A stretch of DNA of 64,000 nucleotides from Bog-532 sp965277615 (GCA_965277615.1 CBDIDG010000005.1:992001-1056000); one strand, 5' to 3'. Shown: positions 52,770 to 61,352, counted from the stretch's first letter. Made by a program: numbers and translations. Notes: generated from the letters alone by a model not told the origin.

Positions 52770-54474
52770 TCAGGTCGCCGTCCTCAGGCGCGGAGCCCAG
52801 TCGGGGAAGGGATCTGATTCCTGGCGGGCCTCGGTCGCCGCCAGCCCGTAGGCGAGGGCGTCGGTGATCCGCATCCTGGCCCCCTCCGCGGCGGCTGCGG
52901 TGAACGAGGCCGGACTGAGCGCGGCGGTGACCGCGGCCCGCTGCGCCTGGCTTATTGACCGCATCCCCGGCCAGACGGCCGCGCCCACGGTCTGCAGGGC
53001 GTAGCCAGACGCTCCGATCAGCCGGGCCGACACTCCCGGCTTTCCCTGGCTGAGGGCCAGACCGGCCAGGCCGGACAGGCAGTAGGCCGACCCCTCGTAA
53101 TCGAGCAAGCCGGTGTGCAGTGCGGCGGCCGCCGAGTAATGGTCCCGCGCCTGGGTCAGGTCGCCGGCGATGGCAGCGTCGAGGCCGAGCATGTCGATGA
53201 GCTGCGCCCGCAGATAGTCGTTGTCGGCCAGTTCGGCGGCGGCCAGGGCCTCCCGGTGCATCGCCTCGGCGGCGGCGTGATCCCCGGTCGCCAGGGCCAG
53301 CGCGCCGCGGCTGGATAGGGAGACCACCACGCCCCACCAATCGTGGGTGGCGCGGAAGGCCTCGGCCGCGTCACCGAGTCGCTGGCTGGCCTCGTCGCTG
53401 CTGCGCTCGGCCACGGCCCCGCCCAGCCCGAGCAGGGCATAGGCCTGCAGCTGGGTATCGCCCAGGGCGGTGGCCGTCTCCAGCGTGCGGGCCAGCAGCG
53501 GCTCGGCCCGGGCGTTCTGCCCGACGACCACCATGGCCGTGCCCTGAGCGCAGAGCAGGAGAGCAGCGGCGTGCGGCGTCAGGCGGGCCGCCGACGGCAG
53601 GGCCGCCGCTTGCTCGGCCAGGTCGTAGGTCATGGGCAGCAGACCACGGCTCCACCAGTAGGTCAGCAACGGGGTGAGAAGCCGGCCGACGGTCTCGGCG
53701 TCGTCGACCTTGATCGCCCAGTCGATGGCGGAGCGGATCTCGTCGCGTTCAAGGTCCAGGCGTTCGGCCGCGGTGCGGTGCGCCCTCCCCTTCAGGTCAT
53801 CTCCCACCGCCTGGACGACACCGATCAGGTAGCGGGCCAGCCGGCCGACGGTGGCGTCGGTCTCGCCGCGCTCGGTCAGCCGTTCGGCCGCGTAGGCGCG
53901 GACGGTCTGCAGCAGGCGAAAGCGCGGCTCGTCGGGACCTGACTCGTCCACCCGGACCAGGCTCTGTGCGACCAGGGCGGCGAGGGTGTCGACGGCGTCG
54001 AGGTCGGCTTCGACGATCCCGACCGCTTCGGACGCCGCCAGAGTCCAGGCGCCGCCGAACACCGACAGGCGAGCCAGCAGCACGCGCTGGGCCTCACTTA
54101 GCAGGCCGTAGCTCCATTCGAGCGTGGCCCGCAGCGTCCGCTGCCGGCCCGGCAGATCGACCGGGCCCGCGCCGAGGTCAAGCGCGCGTTCCAGCCCCGA
54201 ACCGAGGCGCTTCAGCAGGGCCTCCGGCGTGAGGATACGCAGCTGGACGGCGGCCAGTAGATCCCGACGAACACGTCGCTCTGGGCCAGATAAGCCCGGT
54301 AGAGCTCCCGCGGCGGATGCGGCCGGGCTCCGAGCTCGAACATCACCGGGTCAGGTGCAGCCCGGCGATCGAATCCCGGGCTGCGGCCCGCTCAGGGGCG
54401 AGCTTCTGGAGGGTAGAGGACACGAAGACCCGCACCCGCCGGTCAGGCGTGCTGATCAGGGCGGGGATCGTCAT
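52770..54474 (-). pseudogene. Decayed DUF4062 / NB-ARC / TPR regulator
   Basis: ATG 54474 (GGAGG upstream) starts a DUF4062 domain (VRVFVSSTLQKLAPERAAAR) that breaks at about 54344, where one C is missing from a C run; the next frame continues PVMFELGARPHPPRELYRAY. At about 54252, just after VFVGIYW, the sequence jumps to the end of an NB-ARC domain (LRILTPEALLKRLGSG, then RTLRATLEWSYGLL). The rest of DUF4062 and the P-loop ATPase, about 300 residues or more, are gone. A 437-residue open frame (52770-54083) holds the winged helix and TPR-like C-terminal half. The ancestral gene was a large signal-transduction ATPase; this copy cannot bind nucleotide. Confidence 0.82.
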
Positions 54475-54899
54475 GCGGCGCACCTCCATGAACGACAGTA
54501 GTGCGCGGCTCGGCCCCGCTCATCGCGGCCCAGCGCCCCCAACCTCAGCACCGACGCTCGCGACGGCGTAGGCCCCTCGAATTTGTCCACAATTTTAAGT
54601 GGCGTAATGATCTGCGCCATAATTTCCTATGCGGGGGAAACGGGCGTAGTGTGAAGACTGTTGCTCCGGACCCTGGCAGGTGCATCACAAATGTGGTGCC
54701 GCGGCGAAAATAGGCTCCGTGAGCCCGAGGAAAATTCCTCCTGCTGAAATCCCAGCGCAGCTCGTTAACCGTGCCGGTCAGCCGTCTCGCTGACAAGAAG
54801 ACCATTCAGAGCATTGTCGCTCGCTGTGCCGTAATTTACCGGGACCTTATTTGCCTGCGTTTTCGCGCAATATGGTCCGGTCTCAAAATAGAGGTTCGT
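54475..54899. other. 425-base gap, probable promoter/leader of the slipin operon
   Basis: No gene is recognised. It is AT-richer than its surroundings and dense in small dyads: CCAC-N8-GTGG (54587-54602), TGGCG-N10-CGCCA (54600-54619), a near-perfect GCATCACAAATGTGGTGC (54682-54699) and GAGGAA-AA-TTCCTC (54727-54740). Several short frames here have no ribosome site or family resemblance. Likely regulatory, possibly with a long leader. Confidence 0.5.
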
Positions 54900-55802
54900 A
54901 TGAAAGTCCTAGTTATTGTCTTGGTCATCGTCGTGGTGCTGGCCCTCATCGGGCTGGCCATGGCGGTGCGGATCGTCAAGCAGTACGAAGAAGGGGTCTT
55001 GTTCCGGTTCGGCCGGGTGCAGGGGCCGCGGGCCCCTGGGCTCCGGCTGATCATCCCGTTCGCCGATGTGCTGCGACGGGTGTCGCTGCGGATCGTGACC
55101 ATGCCAATCCAGTCCCAGGGCATCATCACCCGTGACAACGTCAGCGTCGATGTGTCCGCGGTCGCGTACTTCCGGGTCGTCGATGCGGTCAAGTCGGTCG
55201 TGGCGATCGAGGACGTGAACGCGGCCATCGACCAGATCGCCCAGACCACCCTGCGCAAGGTGGTCGGGCAGCACAGCCTGGACCAGACCTTGTCGGAGAC
55301 CGACAAGATCAATCTGGACATCCGCAAGATCCTGGATGTCTCCACCGTGGAGTGGGGCGTCGAGGTCACGCTGGTCGAGCTGAAGGACATCCAGCTCCCG
55401 GACAGCATGAAACGCGCGATGGCCCGGCAGGCCGAGGCTGAGCGGGAGAAGCGCGCGAAGATCATCAACGCCGAAGGCGAGTCGCTGGCCGCCGCCGCAC
55501 TGGGCGAGGCGTCCGACACGATGATGGCCCACCCGCTGGCCCTGCAGCTGCGTAACCTGCAGAGCCTGGTCGAGATCGGGGTGGACAAGAACACCACCGT
55601 GGTCTTCCCCGCCCCGCTGATGACCACCATCGCCGAGCTCGGCTCCTTCCTGGCCGGCGAAAAGGCCGCCGCGACCGCCGCTCTCCCCGCGCTCCCGGCC
55701 GCCGGCCCGGTCAAGGCCCCAGTCACGACGGCCAACGGAACCAGTCCCCACGGACTGAGCCCGAACGGCTCCGGCCCCGATGAAACTGCCGGGCCCAGCT
55801 GA
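54900..55802 (+). CDS. SPFH/band 7 protein (slipin, stomatin-like)
   Basis: 300 residues from ATG 54900 with AGAGG upstream. An N-terminal membrane helix (VLVIVLVIVVVLALIGLAMAV) is followed by the SPFH domain: IVKQYEEGVLFRFGRVQGPR, ITRDNVSVDVSAVAYFRV, LRKVVGQHSLDQTLSE and the coiled-coil RQAEAEREKRAKIINAEGES. The Gly/Ser/Pro-rich C terminus is disordered. Slipins scaffold membrane microdomains and often control proteolysis or stress responses. It precedes a two-TM protein and lies close to STAS and ANTAR signalling genes. Confidence 0.93.
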   Translation: MKVLVIVLVIVVVLALIGLAMAVRIVKQYEEGVLFRFGRVQGPRAPGLRLIIPFADVLRRVSLRIVTMPIQSQGIITRDNVSVDVSAVAYFRVVDAVKSVVAIEDVNAAIDQIAQTTLRKVVGQHSLDQTLSETDKINLDIRKILDVSTVEWGVEVTLVELKDIQLPDSMKRAMARQAEAEREKRAKIINAEGESLAAAALGEASDTMMAHPLALQLRNLQSLVEIGVDKNTTVVFPAPLMTTIAELGSFLAGEKAAATAALPALPAAGPVKAPVTTANGTSPHGLSPNGSGPDETAGPS

Positions 55803-55809
55803 TCTAGCT

Positions 55810-55846
55810 GGCTGGCCTGCCCCGGTACCGCCGGGGCGGGCCAGCC
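55810..55846 (+). terminator. Strong hairpin between slipin and the next gene
   Basis: GGCTGGCC-T-GCCCCGG pairs with CCGGGGC-G-GGCCAGCC around a 5-base loop, 15 paired bases with one internal T/G mismatch. It lies 8 bases after the slipin stop. It could end or attenuate transcription into the two-TM gene. Confidence 0.7.
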
Positions 55847-55883
55847 GGTCACCGCGATACCGGCTTCACTAGGGAGAATCGCT

Positions 55884-56546
55884 ATGAGACGTAGAACCTT
55901 TGACCTCTTGATGGCCTCAGCTGGCTTGTTCCTGGCCGTCACCCTCATCGCCGCCGGGGGCCTGCTGACCTGGGCCCACACCTTCATCGGCAACGAGGTC
56001 CACACGCAGCTCGCCGCCGAGCAGGTCTACTTCCCGGCCAGCAACAGCCCGGCCATCAAGGCCCCCGAGTTCGCGGCGATGCACCAGTACGCCGGCCAGC
56101 AGCTGACCACCGGCGCCCAGGCCGAGGTCTACGCCGACCACTTCATCGCCAACCACCTCAAGGTCATCGGGGGCGGCAAGACCTACGCCCAGTTGTCGGC
56201 CGAATCAATAGCTCAGCCCACCAACGCCAAACTGGCCGCCCAGGTCCAGACGGTGTTCAAAGGGGAGACCCTGCGCGGCCTGCTGCTGAACGCGTACGCC
56301 TTCGGCACCATGGGCATGATCGCCGGAATCGCCGCGATCGCCGCGTTTATCGCCGGCGCCGTCATGCTCGCCCTCGGCGCCCTCGGCCTCATGCACGCCC
56401 GCCGTGCCTCCTCCGCCACCGACATTCTCGGTGGCCAGCCCGATCACGCACCGGGGCCGGGTACCGCGCCGCTGCAGCCCACCGCCTCCAACGGAAACGG
56501 CCTGGTCACCACGGCGCCCGGCAGCTCACCGGATCAGACCCCATAA
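55884..56546 (+). CDS. Two-TM membrane protein of unknown function
   Basis: 220 residues, ATG 55884 with AGGGAGA upstream. A first helix (LLMASAGLFLAVTLIAAGGLL) and a second pair of hydrophobic stretches (TMGMIAGIAAIAAFIAGAVM) enclose an external loop of about 120 residues with VYFPASNSPAIKAPEFAAMH. The C-terminal tail is disordered. Similar proteins appear near slipins in actinobacteria, but no function is known to me. Confidence 0.7.
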   Translation: MRRRTFDLLMASAGLFLAVTLIAAGGLLTWAHTFIGNEVHTQLAAEQVYFPASNSPAIKAPEFAAMHQYAGQQLTTGAQAEVYADHFIANHLKVIGGGKTYAQLSAESIAQPTNAKLAAQVQTVFKGETLRGLLLNAYAFGTMGMIAGIAAIAAFIAGAVMLALGALGLMHARRASSATDILGGQPDHAPGPGTAPLQPTASNGNGLVTTAPGSSPDQTP

Positions 56547-56571
56547 CCGCGGTTATTTCCTGCCGCTGGGT

Positions 56572-56607
56572 CGGGACACCTTCCTGTCCTGACAGGAAGG
56601 TGTCCCG
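56572..56607 (+). promoter_or_regulatory. Perfect 36-bp inverted repeat abutting the STAS start, covering its ribosome site
   Basis: CGGGACACCTTCCTGTC (56572-56588) and GACAGGAAGGTGTCCCG (56591-56607) are perfect 17-base arms with CT between them; the ATG follows at once at 56608. The only ribosome site, GGAAGG, is inside the 3' arm, so the RNA hairpin would hide it. It may be a translational switch, a protein operator or a terminator of the upstream gene; sequence alone cannot decide. Confidence 0.75.
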
Positions 56608-56964
56608 ATGGTCAGCATCGATCTGAGCACCGCCGTACGGGACGGTCATGCCGTCGTCGGGTTGCGCGGGGAGCTTGACCTCAACGACGCCACAGGTGTC
56701 ACGGTGGCGCTCGCGGGGGTGGTAGCCGGCCGCCCGGACATCATCATCGACCTGGCCGACCTGGAATTCATCGACTGTTCCAGCCTGTGGGCCCTGGTGG
56801 CGGCAGGCGAACAGGCCAGGCGGGCCGGCGGTGCCCTGGTGCTGGCCGCGCCAAAGCAGCTGGTGATCCGGGTTCTCGCTCTGACCGGTCTGGCCGATGT
56901 CTTCTCCGTCCACGCCAGCGTGGAACAGGCGGAGCTGGCCCACGCCCACCACCGTCCGGTCTGA
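56608..56964 (+). CDS. STAS-domain anti-sigma factor antagonist
   Basis: 118 residues from ATG 56608. VVGLRGELDLNDATGVTVAL and IIDLADLEFIDCSSLWALVA give the STAS fold with serines in the phosphorylation turn (DCSS). It would bind an anti-sigma factor/kinase, none of which is encoded in this window. Its start is covered by a perfect hairpin, and its stop lies in the loop of the next hairpin, which covers the start of the following GAF-ANTAR gene. Confidence 0.87.
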   Translation: MVSIDLSTAVRDGHAVVGLRGELDLNDATGVTVALAGVVAGRPDIIIDLADLEFIDCSSLWALVAAGEQARRAGGALVLAAPKQLVIRVLALTGLADVFSVHASVEQAELAHAHHRPV

Positions 56965-56977
56965 GGCCGGACGGTGG
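56949..56977 (+). promoter_or_regulatory. 11-bp-arm inverted repeat covering the GAF-ANTAR start
   Basis: CCACCGTCCGG (56949-56959) and CCGGACGGTGG (56967-56977) are perfect arms around TCTGAGG. The loop contains the STAS stop (56962-56964), and the 3' arm contains the GTG start (56974-56976). A hairpin here would block initiation until the upstream gene's ribosome opens it. Confidence 0.65.
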
Positions 56978-57699
56978 CGGGCGAGCGGACGGCCAAGGTG
57001 TGGGCGTGTATCACCGCTGCTCACGACGGCGACGACCCGGTTTCTGTGGCGGCTCTGTGCCGGGCCGCCGTCCGGTGTCTGGGAGTTGACGGCGCGAGCG
57101 TGATAGCGACGAGCGGCCTGCTGGTGCGGGAGCCGCTGGGCGCCTCCGATGGACTGAGTGTCCAGCTGGAGGAGCTGCAGTTCACGACCGGCGATGGGCC
57201 CGGGGGGGAAGATTTCGCGTTCGGCATGCCGGTGCTGATCCCGGACCTGGAGTCGGCGGCAGCGCGCTGGCCAGTTTTTGTGCCGGCGGCGGTAGCGGCG
57301 GGCGCACAGGCTCTGTTCGCCGTTCCGCTGCAGGCCGGGGCGATCCAGGTGGGAGTGCTCTCGATGTACCGGTCGCAGCCTGGCTCGCTGACCGCCACTC
57401 AGCTGGCCGACGTGCTGGTCCTGGCCGACATCGCCCTGCACATAGTGCTGGATGCCGCGGCGGGCATCAGCGCGTCGCCGGATTACCGGCCCCTGGAGGG
57501 TCTGTCCGATCGGCGCGCGGAGGTGCATCAGGCGGCCGGGATGATCTCCGTGCAGCTGGGGGTGGAGCTCGGCGAGGCACTCGTCCGGCTGCGGGCGTAC
57601 GCCTTCGCCAGCGGCGCTTCGCTGGGTGACGTGGCCGACGACGTAGTGAACCGCAGGTTGCACCTGGACTCTGATCGGGCTTCCGGCCTGGACGCGTGA
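56974..57699 (+). CDS. GAF and ANTAR domain protein
   Basis: 241 residues from GTG 56974, 9 bases after the STAS stop. An N-terminal GAF-like sensory domain (VSVAALCRAAVRCLGVDGAS, PLQAGAIQVGVLSMYRSQPG) is followed by a C-terminal ANTAR three-helix RNA-binding domain (HQAAGMISVQLGVELGEALV, RLRAYAFASGASLGDVADDV). ANTAR proteins control gene expression by binding paired hexaloop RNA hairpins. The start codon itself lies in a hairpin. Confidence 0.88.
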   Translation: MAGERTAKVWACITAAHDGDDPVSVAALCRAAVRCLGVDGASVIATSGLLVREPLGASDGLSVQLEELQFTTGDGPGGEDFAFGMPVLIPDLESAAARWPVFVPAAVAAGAQALFAVPLQAGAIQVGVLSMYRSQPGSLTATQLADVLVLADIALHIVLDAAAGISASPDYRPLEGLSDRRAEVHQAAGMISVQLGVELGEALVRLRAYAFASGASLGDVADDVVNRRLHLDSDRASGLDA

Positions 57700-57710
57700 C
57701 TTCGCCCCAG

Positions 57711-57751
57711 GCCGCCAAGGGCGGTGGCGCACGCCCCGGTATTTCCCGGGG
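57711..57751 (+). promoter_or_regulatory. Paired hexaloop hairpins, candidate ANTAR RNA target
   Basis: Stem 1 GCCGCC/GGTGGC (57711-57716, 57723-57728, one G-U pair) has the six-base loop AAGGGC with A at 1 and G at 4, as in known ANTAR targets. Five bases on, stem 2 CCCCGG/CCGGGG (57734-57739, 57746-57751) has a six-base loop TATTTC, which lacks the A1/G4 signature. The pair ends 6 bases before the GTG of the second GAF-ANTAR gene. Confidence 0.45.
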
Positions 57752-57757
57752 GCTACT

Positions 57758-58489
57758 GTGGCGAATATGGCGGCGACGGTGGATGAGCGCATGGCCCAGG
57801 TGTTTGTAGAGCTGGCGGATACGCTGGTCGCCGGGTTCGACCTGATGGATTTCCTGCACACGCTGACCGAGCGGTGCGTGGAACTGCTCGAGGTGGACGC
57901 GGCAGGCCTGCTGCTGGCCGACAGCGGGGGTGTCCTGCGGCTGGTCGCGGCGTCGACCCAGCAGGCCACGGTGGTGGAGCTGTTCCAGATCCAGAACGAC
58001 GAGGGCCCGTGCGTGGACTGTTACCGCACCGGCCAGGTCGTCGCCATCGGCGACCTCCGGTCGGACCCGGCCACGGCCCGCTGGCCGCAGTTCGCCACCG
58101 CCGCCGTTGGGGCGGGCTTCGTCGGCGTCCACGCCATCCCGATGCGGCTACGTGATCAGATCATCGGGACGCTGAACCTGTTCCGCAGCGCCCCCGATGG
58201 ACTGAATCCGGCCGTCGCGGTGGCGGGCCGGGCGCTGGTCGATGTGGCCACGATCGGAATCCTGCAGGAGCGCGCGATCCATCAGCAAGAGGTCGTCGCT
58301 GGGCAGTTGCAGGTGGCGCTGAACAGCCGCGTCATCATCGAACAGGCCAAGGGCATTCTCGCGGAGCGGCTCCAGACCACCCCCGACGAGGCCTTCCTGA
58401 TCCTGCGCCGCTACGCCCGGGACCATAATCGTCCGCTTACCGAACTGGCGGGCGACGTCATCCACCGGACGGCCAGCATCGCCCCCTAG
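57758..58489 (+). CDS. GAF and ANTAR domain protein
   Basis: 243 residues from GTG 57758 (ATG 57767 also possible). The GAF domain spans about 20-165 (LHTLTERCVELLEVDAAGLL, NDEGPCVDCYRTGQVV, IPMRLRDQIIGTLNLFRSAP). The ANTAR domain is canonical: ALNSRVIIEQAKGILAERLQ then TTPDEAFLILRRYARDHNRP. Cys residues in GPCVDCYRTG are typical of this subfamily. It is preceded by paired hexaloop hairpins that might be its own RNA target. It faces a fatty-acid desaturase convergently. Confidence 0.93.
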   Translation: MANMAATVDERMAQVFVELADTLVAGFDLMDFLHTLTERCVELLEVDAAGLLLADSGGVLRLVAASTQQATVVELFQIQNDEGPCVDCYRTGQVVAIGDLRSDPATARWPQFATAAVGAGFVGVHAIPMRLRDQIIGTLNLFRSAPDGLNPAVAVAGRALVDVATIGILQERAIHQQEVVAGQLQVALNSRVIIEQAKGILAERLQTTPDEAFLILRRYARDHNRPLTELAGDVIHRTASIAP

Positions 58490-58499
58490 CCAGCAGCAG

Positions 58500-59480
58500 C
58501 TAGCCGCCTCCGGAGCGGCGACGGGCGGCGAGGCGGCCCGGGTCGGGCCAGTGCACGGCGGTGACCCAGCCGAGACGTTCGAAGAAGCGGATGACGGCCG
58601 CAGATAGGTCGACCTGATGGCGGCCGGTGCCATGCCGGGCGCACGTGGGGTCGGAGTGATGGCCGTTGTGCCAGCTCTCCCCGAACGAGATCAGCGCCAG
58701 CGGCCACAGGTTGGTGGCGCGGTCGTGGCGGCGGGTGGCGTAGGGGCGGCTGCCGATGACGTGGCACAGTGAATTGACCGACCAGGTGACGTGCTGCAAC
58801 AGGGCGACGCGGGCCAGGCCGGCCCACAGGAAGGCGCCCAGTGCGGTGTGCCAGCCGCCGATCAGCCAGCCTGCCGCGGCCGGCAGCAGCAGCGAGGCGG
58901 CGCACAGGGCGGGGAAAGCCGATGCCACGGCCCGCATCGCCGGGTCGGCGATCAAGTCCGGGGCGTACCGGTCCGGTGGTGTCGGATCGTCCCGCAGCAG
59001 CCAGCCGACGTGGGCGTGGGCCAGACCACGGAGCTGGGCGCCCACGCTGGTGCCGTACCGGTAGGGAGAGTGCGGATCACCAGGCCGGTCGGTGAAGGCA
59101 TGGTGGCGGCGGTGGATGGCGACCCAGCCGATCACGTCCCCCTGGAAGGTCATCGATCCCGCCATGGCCAGCGCTATCCGCAGCGGCCTGGACGCGGTGA
59201 ACGCGCGGTGGGTCAGCAGCCGGTGGAACCCGACCGTCACCCCGAGTCCGGTCAGCGTGTAGAAGCCAGCCGCCAGGAGAACTTCGGCCAGGCCCAGCCC
59301 GTGGCCCCACGCCAGCCAGACGGCCGCCGCCAGGCCAGCGAACGGGATGATCACAAACGCGGCGGTCACCCCCGTCCGGACCCGGCCCGTGGCGGTGGTG
59401 ACCGGCTGCCCGCTGTCGGGGAAGGATGTCGTGCCGTCATAGGGAACGGAACGCTGGGCGGGCGGGACGGCGGTGCTCAT
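58500..59480 (-). CDS. Acyl-CoA/acyl-lipid delta-9 desaturase
   Basis: 326 residues from ATG 59480 with GAGGAG upstream. The di-iron histidine boxes are HRLLTH (about 85), HRRHH (about 122) and HNGHH (about 270), with membrane helices between (FVIIPFAGLAAAVWLAWG and others). WGHGLGLAEVLLAAGFYTLTGLGVTVGFHRL is the stearoyl-CoA-desaturase entry. It introduces a double bond to adjust membrane fluidity. Its position next to slipin, STAS and ANTAR genes suggests a membrane-stress theme (inference). Confidence 0.92.
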   Translation of the reverse strand: MSTAVPPAQRSVPYDGTTSFPDSGQPVTTATGRVRTGVTAAFVIIPFAGLAAAVWLAWGHGLGLAEVLLAAGFYTLTGLGVTVGFHRLLTHRAFTASRPLRIALAMAGSMTFQGDVIGWVAIHRRHHAFTDRPGDPHSPYRYGTSVGAQLRGLAHAHVGWLLRDDPTPPDRYAPDLIADPAMRAVASAFPALCAASLLLPAAAGWLIGGWHTALGAFLWAGLARVALLQHVTWSVNSLCHVIGSRPYATRRHDRATNLWPLALISFGESWHNGHHSDPTCARHGTGRHQVDLSAAVIRFFERLGWVTAVHWPDPGRLAARRRSGGG

Positions 59481-59795
59481 GACCCACTCCTCAGTCAGTA
59501 AAGAATTGACGGGTGGGTAGGTAGCCAGTCCTGCGCGAAAAGCGCACGGCAGGAGAAACAATTCTCCCGAGGCTGTTGTCCTTTTCTGGGCCGTCGCGGC
59601 GTCCAGCGTCTGGCCCGGGATATAAAAAAACTCCGTCTTGTGCCGCTCGTGTCAAATTTACGGAGCAGCGGCCAAGGTCCGGAGCTGCTTTCAGATTACG
59701 CCTTTTTGCCGCATGTGTCCAGCCGCAAAAATTGCCGGCGCAGCGCCAGGCCAAAATTTTACGCTCGGTCTCCGGAAGTGCATTTACATTTCAGA
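59481..59795. other. 315-base AT-richer gap: desaturase promoter and MFS terminator
   Basis: No gene recognised. Near the desaturase are hairpins TGCGC-GAAA-AGCGCA-like and GGAGAA-N4-TTCTCC (59552-59567), and a GATATAAAAAAACTCC stretch near 59620. Near the MFS stop is a terminator with a T run (59726-59751) and TTTTTGC/GCAAAAA arms (59703-59731). Confidence 0.5.
59726..59751 (-). terminator. Intrinsic terminator of the MFS gene
   Basis: Read on the reverse strand, GCC-T-GGCGC/GCGCC-GGC forms a compact stem followed at once by AATTTTTG. A T run after a GC stem is rare here and fits Rho-independent termination 45 bases after the MFS stop. Confidence 0.6.
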
Positions 59796-61352
59796 TCAGC
59801 TTTGCGGTGTCGGCGTGGGCGTGGGGCCGGTTGCCGTGGGCTGCGGTGCGGCGGTGGAGGTGGCGGCCGCGTTGCTCACCTCTTCCAGCCGGCGCCGTGA
59901 CGGCAGCATGAGGATCGCGAGGATCGCGCCGAGCCCGAGCAGCGCGGCCGAGATCGTGAAGGCCAGCGTGTAGCCGTGGGTCGCCGCGGTCGCCAGCGCA
60001 AGCGCCTTCGGGCCGGTGTGGTGGGCGAGCAGGTAGCTAGTCGTGGCGCTGCCTGCAATGGTGCTGAGGATGGAAATACCGATCGATCCGCCCACCTGCT
60101 GCATGGTGTTGACCAGCGCCGAGGCTACGCCCGAGTCCTCGCGCGGCACGCCGGCCGTGGCGGTGTTGATGGCCGGGGCGAAGATCATGCCGAACCCCAG
60201 GCCCATGGCGAGCAGGGCGGGCAGGATGTCCGCGGAGTAGCCGGAGGTCACGGTGAGCTGGGCCAGATAGGCCGTTCCGCCGGCGCCCAGCAGCATGCCC
60301 GCGGCGATCAGGACGCGCGCCCCGACCCGGGGCAGCAACACCACGCTGGACAGCGTGGAGGCGACCAGGATGCCGGCCACCAGCGGCAGGAAGAGCAGTC
60401 CGGTGGTCAGCGGGCTGTACGCCTTGACCTGCTGCATGTAGTAGGTCAGGAACAAGAAGATGCCGAAGATCGCGATTCCGGTGATGCCGACGGCCACGTA
60501 GGAGCCGCCCCGGGTACGGTCGAGGATCACGCGCAGCGGCAGCAGCGGGTGACTGACCAGCCGCTCGGCCACGACGAACCCGACGAGCAGGACCGTGCCG
60601 AGGGCCAGTGATCCGATGGTCAGGGGGGCGGTCCAGCTCGCCGTATCAGCGTGCGAGAAGCCGAAGACGATCAGGAACAGCCCGGCGCAGGCCAGCACGG
60701 CTCCGGGCCAGTCCATCCGGGGCCGGACGGTGGGCCGGCTGGTGTGGATCCAGATCAGGGCGCCGGCCACGGCGAGAGCGGCGAAGATCAGGTTGACGTA
60801 CAGGGTGTAACGCCAGGACAGGTACTGGGTCAGCAGGCCGCCCAGGATCAGGCCGACCGCGCCCCCGCCGACCGCGACCGACCCGAACACGGCGAAGGCC
60901 TGGCCCCGCTCGCGCGGGTCCCGGAACGTGCTGACCAGGGTGCCGAGAGCAGACGGCGCGAGGATGGCGCCGAACGCGCCCTGCAGAGCCCGGGCCGCGA
61001 CCAGCATGTCGAACGAGGTGGCGGCCCCGCCGATAGCCGAGGCGACGGCGAATCCGATCAGGCCGGTGATGAAGACCCACTTGCGGCTGAACATGTCACC
61101 CAGCCGGCCGCCCACCAGCAGCAGGCTGCCAAAGGCCAGGGCGTAAGCCGTCACCACCCACTGCCGGTCGCTGTTGGCGAACCCCAGCGAATGCTGCGCC
61201 GACGGCAGCGCGATGTTCACGATGGTCGAGTCCAGGACCACCATGAGCTGGGCCACCGCCACCACGACCAGGATCAGCCAGCGCCGGTCGGCTCGCACGG
61301 CGGGCTGGCCTTGCGTTCCGCGGGGACCAGGTGAAGCGGCGGGCTGAGCCAT
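59796..61352 (-). CDS. MFS transporter, DHA2 (EmrB/QacA) drug exporter
   Basis: 518 residues with 14 membrane helices. Motif A is in VVGGRLGDMFSRKWVF-like LLVGGRLGDMFSRKWVFITG, motif D1 near VVLDSTIVNIALPSAQHSLG, and motif C in GSVAVGGGAVGLILGGLLTQ. It is typical of proton-driven multidrug exporters. The C terminus ends in a Thr/Pro tail (TATGPTPTPTPQS). No regulator is adjacent. Confidence 0.93.
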   Translation of the reverse strand: MAQPAASPGPRGTQGQPAVRADRRWLILVVVAVAQLMVVLDSTIVNIALPSAQHSLGFANSDRQWVVTAYALAFGSLLLVGGRLGDMFSRKWVFITGLIGFAVASAIGGAATSFDMLVAARALQGAFGAILAPSALGTLVSTFRDPRERGQAFAVFGSVAVGGGAVGLILGGLLTQYLSWRYTLYVNLIFAALAVAGALIWIHTSRPTVRPRMDWPGAVLACAGLFLIVFGFSHADTASWTAPLTIGSLALGTVLLVGFVVAERLVSHPLLPLRVILDRTRGGSYVAVGITGIAIFGIFLFLTYYMQQVKAYSPLTTGLLFLPLVAGILVASTLSSVVLLPRVGARVLIAAGMLLGAGGTAYLAQLTVTSGYSADILPALLAMGLGFGMIFAPAINTATAGVPREDSGVASALVNTMQQVGGSIGISILSTIAGSATTSYLLAHHTGPKALALATAATHGYTLAFTISAALLGLGAILAILMLPSRRRLEEVSNAAATSTAAPQPTATGPTPTPTPQS

